Origin: Prunella strophiata
Lineage: Eukaryota; Chordata; Aves; Passeriformes; Prunellidae
Direction: 5' to 3'
Assembly: GCA_036583965.1 (NCBI GenBank)
Contig: JAZBQD010000014.1
Span: forward strand, 46,278,990 to 46,342,989
DNA: 64,000 nt
The notes beneath the pieces are model-generated. The model saw only the letters and a list, made by a program, of their open reading frames with translations. It was not told the DNA's origin and ran no database searches. Both the position numbers and the translations under genes were made by a program. Below are positions 1 through 14,000 of the stretch, piece by piece; position 1 is the first letter of the stretch; every line of letters starts with the position of its first letter.

Positions 1-3000
1 GATTAGTGAACAGATTAGTCCAAAATATGTTTTTCAAACTCAGTTATGAACATTTGAAGACATGAAAAGGGGAAAAATTACTAAACTTGAAGTAACCTTG
101 TATGAATGGCAGATGAGATGCAAGTGAAACATGTTGCAATAAATAAATATACAATTTGGGTTCTATAATTTTCCATTGCCTTAATTTGTCTGAATATATT
201 TAGAGCACTAATTTAGACTGGAAATTAAGGCTGTTTATGGCAACTGCTGCATGTTGATGGAAATATCGTTTCATGTGCTATATTTTAAAACCATGTCATT
301 GACTTTTTAAAACTGCTTCAAAGTTAAATGCACAAAATTACTTTAGCAAAATGTTTTGCCATACAATTAAAACATAAAAGATGAGAAGTTAAAGGTCTTA
401 CATATTTATGCAAAAGTTTTAATTTTTCCAAGAGCAATTTAACTGTCCTGGAATCACTTTAATAGAAAGATGCTGTCAGATGTAGTAAAAAAATCTTAGC
501 TAAATCTTGCTTTGTCACTATTTTCAGTTTGAAATTCTACATTTATTAATATATGCACAAATTTATTTTTGGCATTTTAATTTTTCAAAGCCTAATTAAA
601 CCATCCTATGCTTACAGAATGAGAGCAGTCTCAGGAAACTCTGATTTAATGTTTCATTCCTGGGGAGAACATACTGGGAGAAAATGCATATTTTCCTTCA
701 TGTGCCCATGGAGTGCTGCTGGGTGAGAGAATTCTTTGCCTGTGCACCTATATGGGGGACACCATTTCACTGCCCATTTCATCATGAAGGATCCTAACAC
801 CTTTGCAAAATCATTACCTCTTGGAGGGGACAGTGTTAATTTCAGTGTTATCCACATCAAGGATGGCTAGCACATAAGTGAGTCAAATTTTGCCAGTGTC
901 CTGGGTGTCCAGAGGAACCAGTGGAAACAAATGATCACTTCCTACCAGGATACCTACCTCAAGAACTGTTGCTCAGCCCCAGGAGAAGGCAGACATGTTT
1001 TGCCTGCTCCTAGGGATAAGTAGTAGTGAGGAAGGAGAGGGGGGGCAGATAGCAGATACCTGTTCCTGCAGGTCTTGGTGGTGGAAACCAATAGACTCCA
1101 AATATTACTCACAGTGGCAAGGGGAGGCTGGGATTGTCTTCAAAGAGAAAAGCAAGAGGGTGGGTGTTTGAGGAGAGAGAAGGAAACAGCACAAGGAGTA
1201 GGAGAAGAAAGCAAATAATGGTAATAATAAAACCCTCAAAATGAAATGTCAATAGTTGCAAAATTGAATGCTGTTCCTAAAGTAACAAGTAAGGCTTTGG
1301 CACAGTTAAAATTTTCATTTCACTGGCAGAGAAGAGTGGAATGAAAGTAAATTTCATTAAATACAGAGAGAGGTTTTATCCTGTATTTTCAATTGTTGAC
1401 TCTGAAGAGGTGCTCAGAAGAAAATGAAAACCTAAATAACTCTATGGAAGCTTCTTGAATACACATCTCCTCTTTCTAATTGAAAATCATCATGGCAAAG
1501 CCTCTGGCTGGCAGGAAACTTTTGGAAAAGTAGCCACTGAATCTGAGTGTCACTGTTCTTGATTGCCTCTTCTGATATGCTTTACAATGTGCAATAAAAA
1601 TGAATACATAACTGGGCAGGACTGATGACTAGCAATTACTGGCATGCAGATCCACAAGCTGCAATTACATGACCATTACATTGTTTGTAAAGACAATGTT
1701 TGAAATTGTTATCCATTATATACAGGTACTACAGTACCTTAAAAGAGAGAAATGCAGAGATTGCTGTAAGCAATTAAGAAATATGCAGTTTAGCAGAGAA
1801 AATATTCTTCATCCTAAAGATCTGCTCAATTTTTTTTTAGTGGTAAGTTATCTTTATTTCCCTTCTCTTTTTACACAGAAAGGCACTTAAAATTACTTGA
1901 ACCTGTTTAAAAAGTGGTTTGATTATAGCAAGAGGGAGAACTTAGACAAGTGCTTTGAAAATGCTTAGAAATGAATCATCACATTCAAACAGATTAAACT
2001 CTCATATTCTGCCTCCTACACTTATACAAATAAAAAAAAAATATTATACAATTCCTTCCACAAACTGCATTTTAAAAACATTTGGAGCCTCTCATGAGCC
2101 ATGATATTCCAGTTGAAAGGTTATTGCAAAAGTTCAGTTTTGTTTAGATATTCTTTCTAATCCTTAGATGTGTGTTTGGATCTTCCTTCTAATTTCTAGG
2201 ATGTAAGTAATTAATACTTGTTTTCATGTCAGTTTGTTTTGTGACTTGGTAGTTCTGTTCCCTTCCTGCAGTTAATAACTGAGTCACATCCTTTCTAATC
2301 CTTTTTTTTTAATAACCAAACCAATTTCATTCTGGTATGATAACCTGGGCTTCCCTAGTCATTCAAGCAGTTTCCTCTGCATCTGCCTGGCTTAAAAGTG
2401 GTGGTGCTGAGGACCCAGTGCCCACACATTTAGGAGGTTTCCATTTTAGTCTTCACTTTGTCTCTTTCTGTGAGCTGAATGCCCATGAACAGTCAGGGCC
2501 TTTTGAGTCTCTTCCAGTTTGGTTTCTCCTCCATGAATCAGGTCTGTGTGCTCTTTCTCTGTGGTGTGAGCTGAGGCACAGCCAGCAATGATCCACTTTA
2601 AAAACACCCACCTTGTCCAGACCAAAATGCTGTTTTAGACAATCCCTGATAGCCCCACTGGACTTTCTTGAGGAACTGGGATTTAGTACTGTGTCCTTTC
2701 CCAAAACTCTTCATTCTGCATACTGAGTCACATGTGATAATTATTTGTCACCCTCTACAGCTATCCATTATAATAAATAATTGGGGTCTTATAATGGAGA
2801 AGAGAATGCAGAGTTTGCCATAGGTGATTTAAAAGTATGCCACTTCTTACTAGCCCAAATGTCTTGATATTCTATTTTTCTCATAGGATAAATCAATTAA
2901 TAGAAAATTAATTTTTAATAGGAAACAATTTTAAAATGCGAGTATTAAAAGGATTGATCATTTAGACACTTCAAATAAATGTGCTTCTCAGTTTTTGTTT

Positions 3001-6000
3001 TCACAAAACTGAGTTTCTTTTGTTTTGTTTTCTTTTGTTTTGTTCTGGTTTTTTTGTTTGTTTTGTTTGGCTATTCAAAAATGGCATGATTTTACTTGGA
3101 TCTAAATGTGTTGAAAGGCACATTAACCAAGAGAGGGGAAAAAAAGAGCTATATATAGTTTTACTGTCCCTTTAGGGAGTCATTGCTTGAGCTTCATTAA
3201 TATGCATTTTAGCACAATCTAATTTACTCATATGGCTGGCCCCAGGTGTTTGGAAAGGCAACCAGAGGAAAATCAGATCATACTAAAATTAGAGGCAAGA
3301 AATATTGAATGCCTTCCCTTTTAGGTCCTTGAAAGGCACATATTAATTATAACTGGATGAATTTATGAAAACTAATACTATGAACAGCTCCAGTAGCAAT
3401 TATTTTTGAAAAGTTATCATTACCAATAAGTGTAGTGTGGTCAAAGTGCAGAGAAAATGTTCTATTAAAGAACATTTGTATATACTTTCCCCTCCAAACA
3501 TTAAATTTTTGGTTCAGTGTCCCTGTGACATCCTTCTGATGTATATTTAATCACTGAAAATCACAATGAAAACCCTTATTTTGTGTATGCTGTTTTTTGA
3601 ATGGTTTCAAATGGGGCATTAGAATTTGATTTGACTTTTTTTTTTTATAAGAATATATCTTTTCTGGGTTACAAAATGCCAAGGCTAGCAACACTAGTGA
3701 GGGAAAAGTGAGGAGGTGTGGGGCAAAAAAAGGTTAAAAAATTATCTCTGTGTAGTCTGATTAAAAGTTTCATGCTTTTATGATGTCAATAGGAAGCTTT
3801 GGCAAGCAAGTGTTCCCAGCTGGTCTCTGAGCTGCTAACAGGATGTAGTGGGTAAATAAAGGGGCTTTATATATTAATTTCCTAAGTGTCATCTTGATTT
3901 GCAGCAGAAAGTGTAAGCAAAACAATGTCAAACCCATCAGCCCTGAAGGTGCCTTTGGAGCAGCGCTCGTCGGTCTGCCCTTGCCCGGGTGCTCTGAACT
4001 CTTCAGCTGGGGAGGTGCTTGCCTGGGGAAGAGACTATTTCAGAATCAGTCTTTAGGGGCTGAACAGCAGGAATTACAGTGGTAGCAGGCTACTGAGGAA
4101 TGCATATGTTATGAAAACACTTAGTCATCTCTAGTGAGATTGTGATCTGAAATATCTGACCTTCCTGTGGTTCAAAAATAGCGAGACTCCAGCACAAAGG
4201 ACAGTCACCACATGCAGCAGCACGGGGGCCTCTATGACCTGTGCTTGGAGAAGCAGTGCTGACTAACAGAGCTGCTCCACCCTGCCATTCCCACCCAGGA
4301 GACAGTCTACAAGGCTTCAGAGGAGTTCAGCTCTCTCCAGGCTTCATGCATCTATCTCACCACAGGGTATTCTGAAGAGTTTTATTCCTCTAGGACAGCA
4401 ATTTGCTAAGAGATTCTTTCACTTCAACTTGGCCACAAATTTTCCAATTTGGAAAGGAGTGCAGTTAGCTTCTGTTTCAAGCAGGGTGTGCATTTCAGGA
4501 GATACCCCTGCTGAAATGTACTCACATGCACATCTTGGGATGTTTGTCAGACACACTGTTCATTGCACCTCGGTGGAGCACTGCGGACAAACTGCTACTT
4601 TGATGTGATAAGCAGGGTGACATTAAAGGTGAATACTAGAGTTCACTATTAAGAAGGAACTTAAAATGTACTTACAGAAAGGAATAGAGTCTCCACAGAG
4701 GGTGTCATTTAAGAATAGTCCATCTAAAGAACATTCCCCTAAAGCAAAACATCAAAGAGAGGATAGGAAATATGTTTTAGGCTGCAATTCTGGAAAGAAA
4801 TCAAAGTCATATGAATTTCATTAAATCACCAAGGAGTTTAAGAAGTAGATTCGAAATGTATATGAAAAATATTGCAGTAAGTGAATAATAAAGTATCCAC
4901 TAAATGGAGAAAAATAGAGAAAAGAAGGTGATGAAAAAATGATTATTCAGAAGTAACTTAAGGAAAGAAGTTACCCTGGTTAGATGGGAAAACATACCTA
5001 TGGGAAGCAGGTTTTGGTCCTGTCTGACCACAAATTCAAACCAAGTCTGTTCCCAGAACCAACCTATATATAAATATGATCCTTCAACCTTGGCAAACTA
5101 ATAGGACCTTATTAATAAAAAAAGAAAGTTGAATCCATTTCCTGTCTATATGCATAGTTTCTTCTAGACTGAGGCAATGAGCTCATTTACAGGAATGAGA
5201 ACATTGCCTTTAATAGTTTAACTACCTGTTAACAAAAGTACATGCTTTTGCAATATGTCAACAAACCACCCTTCTCCAAGTGCCTCAGTAACATTGCTGC
5301 ATTAGTAGGAATGACCACAAATCTTAATGAGATGGAGATTTGGTCTGCCCTGGCACTCCAGCATCCACCCACCCACAGCTGCAACCCATGGCCATGTGTG
5401 CAGGATAAACTGTGACTTGTGGAGTTAAAAACCCAGCCATGAAGAGGGCACACAGAGGGAAATGTAACATCCTGGTGCCAGAATGTGCCATGGTCAGAGA
5501 CCAGGCTCTTGGCAAAAGGAACTGAATGGAGCCAGAGCTTTGCTAAGTTTCCTTCCACAATGCCAGCAAACCCGCACGGCAGCCCTTCCCCTTGGCCTGG
5601 CTGCTGTCCCATCCCTAAGGCTGGGCTGCAGCTTGTGGCTGGGGAAAAAGCAAGGCTGGGGAAAAAGAAGGAGTGTAGGGGTAAAGAGAGATAGGATTTG
5701 GGCTAGAAGTAATGGATGGGGTGTAATGTGACAATTAGTGCTTCAATCCCAGGAAGATTGAAGCAATGAAGCAATGCTAATTATGTCTATTCACAAGACT
5801 TTTTGATTAATAAACTCACAGAAGAGCAAGGGTATCCTTCAAATGATATTCTGTGTCTTCATTACATATGGTGCCACTGATATATGTATTTTTGTACAAA
5901 AAATTACATCCACTAACAAGATCCACTTTTACCCAAGAGTGTGTTGACAACAGTGGCTCAAGGAGTTGCAGAGAAAAATACCTGGATGTATCAGACCATG

Positions 6001-6864
6001 AATCTATACTTACACTATCCTTTGATAAATGGTTAAGTGTATGTAATGCTGAACACTGTAGTTTTACCTAAGGATGCACCATCAATGTTGTACTTAAAAG
6101 CAGGTATATTCAGGGAGATCCTGGTATGTACAGGAGGCAATTATGGTTTCTGTTCATTCAGACAGTTGAACTCATGAAGAATCTAGAAGAGGAGATGCCT
6201 CTGGAGCACTTGGGATAAGTGCTGGACTGGTTAATGAAGAAGCAGAGCAGGAAGAAAAAGTGGAGCAGATAGACTGTGGATACTTAGTGTTAGGTATGGA
6301 AAGAGGAGTTTGTGCCTGAATTATACCATATTTAAGGCTGAGTGCTACACATTTACCACTTAGGTAAGAAATTATCCATCTAGAATTAACAGTAGGTTTT
6401 TGTGTATGTAATAGCATGATTTTGTTGCAGACTTGGGAAAAGAAAAGTTTTTGGGTTCTTGGTTTTACTGGCCCTGAGGAACCCATGCAAATTTACATCC
6501 ATAAGTAAACCATGCAATTGTTATTATTAGCTAGTCATGCTTCACTGAAGTCTCAAATTCTCTCCTTGCCACATTCCAATACACTGTGAATGGATATTAT
6601 GTGCTCAGCTATAAATGTTGTGTCTAAATCATCTTTGCAAAGAGCATCTTTGCCCTTGCCTTATCCTGGAGATGTTCTCAAGGTTACTCTGAAAGTTCCT
6701 CAAGCACCTAAATATAGGCCTCTACATCACTTGGACATATGCAAAATATATTCCCTGAAGTACATCTATTGCAGTCCAGAGTTAAGGTGACTTTTCACCT
6801 CAGTTCACCCCTCAGATGTGCTCTGAAAATCCTAACACCTAGAAAAATAGCATTAGAAGTGGGA
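1..6864. other. AT-rich intergenic DNA, no gene recognised
   Basis: No reading frame here has recognisable homology, codon bias or splice-site support; the frames that exist are short (under about 130 codons) and lie in AT-rich sequence where such lengths arise by chance. It contains a T/G-rich patch with repeated TTTTG at about 3016-3070 and short A or T runs. No CpG island, RNA gene or clear transposon was seen. Under human-like synteny this would be distal 3' flank of GPR85 towards BMT2, which is inference. Confidence 0.6.
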
Positions 6865-7145
6865 GCTGAGGGTCATCAAATCCTCTGCTAGCACCAGGCT
6901 GGATGAGTTTGTATCTCTATCCAATCTGTAGCTCAAGAATTCTGGTGATGGAGAATTTATTGTTTCCCCTGGTGAGCTGTCCTAGTGCATAATTACCTTG
7001 CTGACAAAAAAATGTGCTTTTTTACCTTTTTATCTAGCCCAACTATCTGCTTGATTAAAGACTAGTGTTTCTTGTCTTACCACCACAGCTATTGATAACA
7101 GATCCTATCCACTCAGCAGCAGCCAGTGTTTGAGATACCCATATT
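6865..7145 (-). mobile_element. Old CR1/L3-like LINE fragment, antisense
   Basis: The stretch around 6930-7080 reads like the antisense of an old CR1/L3 3' region: a tract resembling 'gatggagaattta', then a 'gtgagctgtcc...aattacc' segment and a run followed by 'tgtgctttttt'. This order matches the family from memory, with heavy divergence. Edges are uncertain and no ORF survives. It could be only a chance resemblance; RepeatMasker with an amniote library would decide. Confidence 0.45.
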
Positions 7146-9471
7146 TCTGATCATGAGCTCCACCAGCAATCCCAGCTCTTCCACAACCTTCCTTCTAAAT
7201 TCTGGATTTTAGCCATTGCATCATTCTCATTGTTACAGTGTTTTCTCTGGTTGGTTCTTCTCATTCCCAGACTGTGATGCCAACAACTCCACAATGAACA
7301 GAGCAGTTCAGTTTTGGGGTCCCCAGCGGTGAATGCTTGAGACAAAATCCAGAGACTTTGCAGAAAATATTGTTGTTTAATTCATTATCACCATGGTCAT
7401 ACTTATAGCTGACATTTGGAAGCACTTACCCAGAGACAGGAAATTCTGATTTCTACCCATTCCTGTGTTTGTAGATGTTTGGATCCACACTGTCCCCCTA
7501 CCAGGAGAGAGCTCTTTTTTTTTTTTTTTTCTTTTCAGCTGGTTTAGCTAGCTCTGCCTTCAGCTGTAGTTGAATCACTCTGCAGCTAGAAAAACATCCA
7601 CTTGGACAAAGGAAAAAAGGTTCAGGATGGAGAAATGCAACCAAATGATTATGACATTGGTATGGGACTGGGCTCTGGGAATAGTCTCTGGTGCCAATCT
7701 TTATTTTTGTTGTTGGCAGTCCTCAACTTACTCTAAGAAGTTCTAATACAGGGCAAACTGAAGAGGACAAAACATGTTGCAAGGGTTTTCTCTCTTTTGT
7801 CAGACAGGACAGGACTGATGCAGTTCAGGTTCCATTTGCACCATTATTCTCATTCCACATCACTGGAGAAGGCAAGCTTCTGCTTCAAGGGAGCTGCAAT
7901 AGGTATGATTCATTTATAATAAATAAAATTCAAGCATAAAAAGCCCATGCATAGATACAGAATAGAGTTTTAGTTATAATGAATTCACTAAGATCACATA
8001 ACTGGAACTACCTTTCTTTAGAATAACAACAGCCTTGGAATAAGAAATCACTGAATAAAAATTTCCACTTTAGGCAATGGAAAATTATGTCACACATATT
8101 GTGAGCGTACATATCGGCAGGGACGCATGTGTGTCTGAAAGAGAGACCTGAATTATAACCTGAATTAAAATGTTAAAAATAGTAGGAGCCTGTTTAGCAG
8201 AGGTAACATAGGAGACCTCCTCAGCCTCCCAGTAATGCACACTGTGGTTTAACAGCAGCCTGCTCTATTTTGAGCAGCAGTTACATCATCATCCTGCATT
8301 ACAGGGCTTCGTATCTCATTCTCCCTCCATTTCTCAGACATTCCACTTACCATTCTGCCTTTTGGGTCAGTCATGCTGCTTTTGCACATCATCCTTTTGT
8401 ACTCAGCTATGATTTATTCATGATGAGAGGAGGAATTACATGTTTGGTGTGGGTATGGAATGTGACTTACCAACACAGTGCCCTTGCAAAAACCCCTGTT
8501 AATGATCTCTGTAATGTAACCAATAAACACATTTGATTTGACTAGCAGGATAAACAGAAGTATTTTCATCTTCTTTACAGCTGTGAGTTTGAGGGTGATC
8601 ATTTTTTCTTTAAAATCTGTGTTTTCTCTTAATATTTTAGCCATTGGCATTGCTTGATGGGGTCAGATGGGCACAAGAAAGAACAAGTGAACAAGTGACA
8701 AGAAGTTATAATTCAATGTTAACAAATAATTTTAGCCATCATTAAAGTGACTTAATTATGTAAGATGGTTTTGGTACAAAATCAGTTTGGTTGGCCAGCC
8801 AGGCTATGGTGGCTCTTCTGTCATCAGACTCCTTCTTACAGAGAGTGCCAGGCTCCACTGCAATTCCCATGCAGCAGGTAGGGAGGATGATCTGCCAGGG
8901 CTGCAGCAGGCAGGCAGTGCTGTCTCCAGTGGTGGGGAAGGAAAAACCTTTAAAGTGGAAGTGAGTTAATAAGCATTAAGGTTCCTTTTTATAACTGAGT
9001 GCTGTAAATTTCCCCACTTGAGAAGCAAATACAGGTTTAATTTTCCTAGCATGACAGTAACTGGGAATGGCAAGTCCCTGTCTTTGCATTTGTGATGAGG
9101 CTCTTGCCCTTAGCAGCCTGGCCTGAGAAAAACCAGGACCACTTCCAAGATGTAAATATAGTGGTGGGCTACGTGAAAGGGAAGCATGTAAACCAGAAAT
9201 CTTATTTGTATTTACAAATTATTTATTCAAATTAGCATTATTATAAAGTCTTTTCAATATTATGCATCTTTAATGGTAGTTTCTTTATTAGGTTGAAGAG
9301 GTAGTTCTTACAGGAATTAAGAAAAAAGTTCTTAAAACTCAAGCAAAAAACTTTAATGGGATTTCCACTGCTTGCACGAGTGGAGAATCCACCATCATGT
9401 GTCTTAATCCACGTGAAACATCAGAGAGAAAACCAAGGGAAGCTGCTGTCCTGCAGCATGGATGAGAGGTT

Positions 9472-9488
9472 TGCCACCAGAGGGAGTC
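9472..9488 (+). promoter_or_regulatory. Candidate CTCF-binding motif
   Basis: The core gCCACCAGAGGGAG fits the widely used CTCF core CCASYAGRKGGCR at all but one position (A instead of C after GGG). It lies on the plus strand in otherwise AT-rich DNA about 48 kb from GPR85. This is motif matching by eye; occupancy cannot be inferred, and such matches also occur by chance in GC-richer patches. Confidence 0.35.
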
Positions 9489-11027
9489 GTGGGAACACAG
9501 TAAAAGGGGCTGCTTTGGCACAGGAGAGGTCAGTAGACATTTCAGCCATAAGGATGAATGATCAAAATTTTCTCTTTGGCCACAGCTAATTATTTATTAA
9601 TTCATCATGCCGTAAAAATCAGCTTAAAATTTTGGCTTTTGGCTACACGTGCAAAATTGTCTTGCTAAAAATGCAACCTTGATGTTTTGTATTCAACCTT
9701 CATAATTTGTGTGAAATATACACTTGCTCAATAAAACAAAACTGCTAATTAAGCCACATAGATTTCATGCTTGAAAATGCAACTCCAGAACTGAAAATCA
9801 AGACATGCTTTAAAATACCATGTACAATTTACTGACTTAGTATAAGAATTGTGGTAATCTGAAATTTTTCCAGGCAACACCTTTGCTGGTGATAAAGCAG
9901 ATCCCATCTGATTGCTGTAATGGTTCTAGATTGCTGATAGCTCAGACTGAGCTTCAGAGCATCATGCAACAAATAGTCTGGGTCTAGAGATGAGTAGAGG
10001 CTGGAAAAAAATGCAGCATTTTTATTGAAGAACTATTCTTTTGACTGGATCCAAAGTTTAAAGAGGTACAGAATCTATTCAAAATAATACTGGAGTGCTT
10101 TATACTGCCAGTATGGTTTGAAAGTGCTTACAAGAGGCAAGAGAGGCTGATGTGATCTGGTGCTTAGCAAAAGAAAAAGAAGTCTTCAGAGAAGTTTATC
10201 CATTTGCTTCCCTCTTTGGTCTAATGTGCTATGCTTCAGGTCCTGGTGCTTCTGGTAAGTGCTTTTGTATGGAAATGAATGTACACCCCTCCCTGAAGTG
10301 ACAAACCTAATAAAATTTTAGGAACCCATTCATTGCTCACTTAAACTCGGGTTCCCATTGCTGCACATGGTTAAGTGCTGTGTATCAGAAATTGAAGAAA
10401 CAGCAGAGTGGAAAAGAACTCAATAAAAAAAAAGAGAAACAGCAGTTTCAAGCCCTGAGGGTGCTCACAGATCCCCCACAGTGCTTTGTGGCAGGTACTG
10501 GGTGGAATCAGGTTATCTTAGATGTATGTAATAAATAATATGTATAAATGCCTCTGCTTTTCCCTGCTTGCTGCCTATTCTCCCTTTTACTAACCCACTC
10601 ACTGCTGCTCCTCTAGCACTTACACAATTTTTCTGCAGCTCTGCCAAACCAAAGTTCATTTTAAGGCTAGAGCATGTCACAGGAGAGGTGCTGATGAGTC
10701 TTTAAAGTATTCATCTCTTTCACTGAGGGTGAATTCTTTATAAGCATAAGATTTCCTGTCTTTTGGGAATTGTGACATTTTCATTCAGACAGACCAAACA
10801 TCCTTATGATCTTTGCAATTTTCATCATCCTTTTCCCTTCAGCTTACAAGAAATTCAATGTCTAGAACTTGTAAAGACTGAAATAAACCACAAAGATTTT
10901 GCTTTCTGTCTTGCTTTTCATACCTATCAGAATGGACCTGTTCTGGTAGGAACCAAGTATGTATTGAAATTATGGCATATATAGAATACCACCTGTTCAT
11001 AAACACAAATATAACAATTAAGGAAAA

Positions 11028-11058
11028 AAAATTGTAAATTTTTTATTTTTACAATTTT
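11028..11058. repeat. Short perfect inverted repeat, 11-bp arms
   Basis: Arms AAAATTGTAAA (11028-11038) and TTTACAATTTT (11048-11058) are perfect complements around a 9-base T-rich spacer. In such AT-rich sequence this may be chance. No function is apparent. Confidence 0.5.
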
Positions 11059-14000
11059 CATACTTGTGAGAAGATTAACAAATATATAAAGATATATTAG
11101 TTAAAATTATTAAAATACTAAAATGGAATTTATAATTTGTCTCAACTATGTTATTGTTATTTTTTGTGGCTATTGATACAATCCTCATTCATTTTTCTGG
11201 GCAGACAAAATGGAATTTTTTGTTAGGATGCATGGAGGGAATTTCATCACAGTTTGCAAGAGTAGTAGGGAACCTAGTTTGCTATTTATTTTAGAACTCA
11301 AGCAAACTTTGTAGGTGTTGCTCTTCTTGCACTTTGTACTGGAGAATAGCAGAACCTGCAAAGATCCATGATCCTTCAGTACATTCTTCACTATCCTGCT
11401 TTTTGTTCTTTGCTCCCACAGATTGTCATGGGATGTATCTATACATCTATACACAGGAGCTGTGGCTCCTGTGCTTGGTGGTTTTGGTGGCTTTTGTAGG
11501 ACATATGTGATGGAGCTGGAGTGCTGTGCCTTCCAGAGCTCTAGATATACTTGTGGAGAGAAGGAAAATAACTTGACTTTTTGGAAAAAAATCAGTTAAA
11601 ATTAGTTCAACACACTCAACAGTGCTTATGTTGCTCCATAAGCAATGTTAAATACAGTTATTGTCCTCACCTGCAACTTTGGAAATTAAGAGGTATGTTC
11701 ACACCATTTCAAATTGTACACATGCAAAATTCTTCCTTATTTCAGTTTTACAGGTTTAAAATGTATGACAAAACTTGCACCTGTGCAGGTATTTCAAGGA
11801 TTATTTTACTTTAAAATGGATCATAATTATTTTTGGTTAAACATCTTCTGACTATAGTTTGATTAGTTTTTAAGCATTAGTAAAACATGTTTCACCATTT
11901 TTAACAGAAAATGTATTTAAATTTATTAAATTTAATTAAATATAAGTGAAGAAAAATGGCTCATCTTTATGAGACAAAATTTTCAGTTCAACTATAATTT
12001 TGAATCACTGTAGATTTGAATGCTAACAGATCCATTTTAATGTAATATTTTTCATGTCAATATTTTCTAATGTTCTTATATAAAACAGTTGGTGTTCCAA
12101 TATTAAGGGATCATATTACTTCTGCATAAATATAATTCTGATTTTACATTTTTATCCCTGTTTGGAGTAAAACACTGTGAAATAGAATATTTTCCACTGA
12201 TCTACGCATTCTGTTTTCTTACAGGTTTTATTTCACTGTTTGAAAAATGCCACTAAAACCAGTTTAAACCTGATAATGTTCCATATCATGAGCAGGAAGG
12301 TTCATAATGACATGCTTGGTGCTTCCAAGCTTGAAGATAGTGAGTCAGATTTTGTACAATGCTTAGATTTGTAAGTACTTTTTACAAACATGACTAGAGC
12401 AAATCCTTTATCTTTAGTAATATTTTAGTCAACAGAAGAATCTCAACAATTATAATGTTGCTTCCAAAGCTCATTATTTTCCCATGTCAAATGGGAAATA
12501 TACAGATTAGAGGGGTTTTTTTGTGTGTTTCCTTCTAATTTAGTAAGAAAAACAATGTAGAAGAAGGCCATTTTCAGAGCTGATTAGAGAAATCTCAGAT
12601 GTCAGGGAATACACAGCTCTTTTAAGAAAAGAAGAATATTAAGTAGCCTTGGAGCAGTGCTACAATGTGACATTTTTACAAGGAACTCATTTGGAAAAAA
12701 GTAAAGAGCAGATATTCAGAAAAGACTCAAAAGAGTGCAGCTATTAGGCATTCCTATCATCTGGAAAAGGTGATGACTTCTTATTCTTATCCACTAGAAA
12801 GCATTCTTCAGCAGAACCAAATCCCAGCAAAACAGGTATTGTTTTCAGGGCCTGTCTTCTTAATTCCCCCCCTTTATTTTCAGTACCATTTGTCATTTGT
12901 CATTCTTAAGGCCTTGCTTCTAATCTTGGAAAATTAACCAAGGTGTTAACAGCTGAGAAAAAAATACAAATGCTCACAGGAGGAGATGGGCACAGAGTCA
13001 CAGATCCACTCATGAACAGCTCTTGGATACTAAGGAGCAGTTCCCACAGGCAATGAAGTCAATACGTTGAACATATTTTTGCAAGAAAAACCTCTGCAGC
13101 ATTTCAGAAGTATTTCTACCCAAAAGACTGCCTGGAAAAAATCTCCATAAAGATGCTTTTAAGGCATTCACTTTTGGTGTTTCCTATGGGAGCTGGATTT
13201 TGTGCAGCTGTGAACATGCACAGGAGCCTGCTCTCAGATTCTGGCAGACATCCATGGAGAGCTGGTGACTTCTTCAGGACCCTAAACTTCTGCATTGGAG
13301 TGCTGCTGTCACCCCTGAGAGAAGCTCCTTTGGATCCCACCTCCTATGAGAAGGAGCTGAGAGAAGGACAGGATGGACCTGCAGAGGCATTCTGTGTAAT
13401 CCCCAGCCTGGTGGGGGAGCAGGAGAAGGGCTTGTGTACCTGGTACAATTGATATCTCTCACAAGCACTGCCTGTTGTAAATAACCTTCCCTTATTCTGA
13501 CTGAAGACATGTGGACATATAATACATATATAATACATATATAGCAGCTGCATAGCATGTTCCAAAATAGTATGCCCATTTTCACCACTGTTGAAAGGCA
13601 GACCAGCTTATTGGGATTCATTGCTGCTGTGTGAAACCATGTGTTTGATTTTCATTCAGGATGGTCTAAAGAGAAATCATACAGGAATTCATCTGAAAAC
13701 TGGGAAAATTTGAGAACAATTAAGTTCATTTTGTGCAGTTATTTCCTGAATGTAGAAAAATGCAGATCACCTCCTGCTGTTTTTGGATTACCTTATTCAG
13801 TTGATGTATAACGCCTTTGTGGAAAGCCGCAGTCTGCTGAAGTGAGTCTAGGCAGTCTCAGCTTTTTAAATTTGTCTTGCATGTGTTTTCTTGCAAAAAT
13901 TACAAGACAAAGTTTTACAAACCTGTATTTATTCTTGATGGCTTCAGGAAGAAAAAAGCTCATATGTCTATTTACCAAATTGAACTGGCAACATCTTCTT

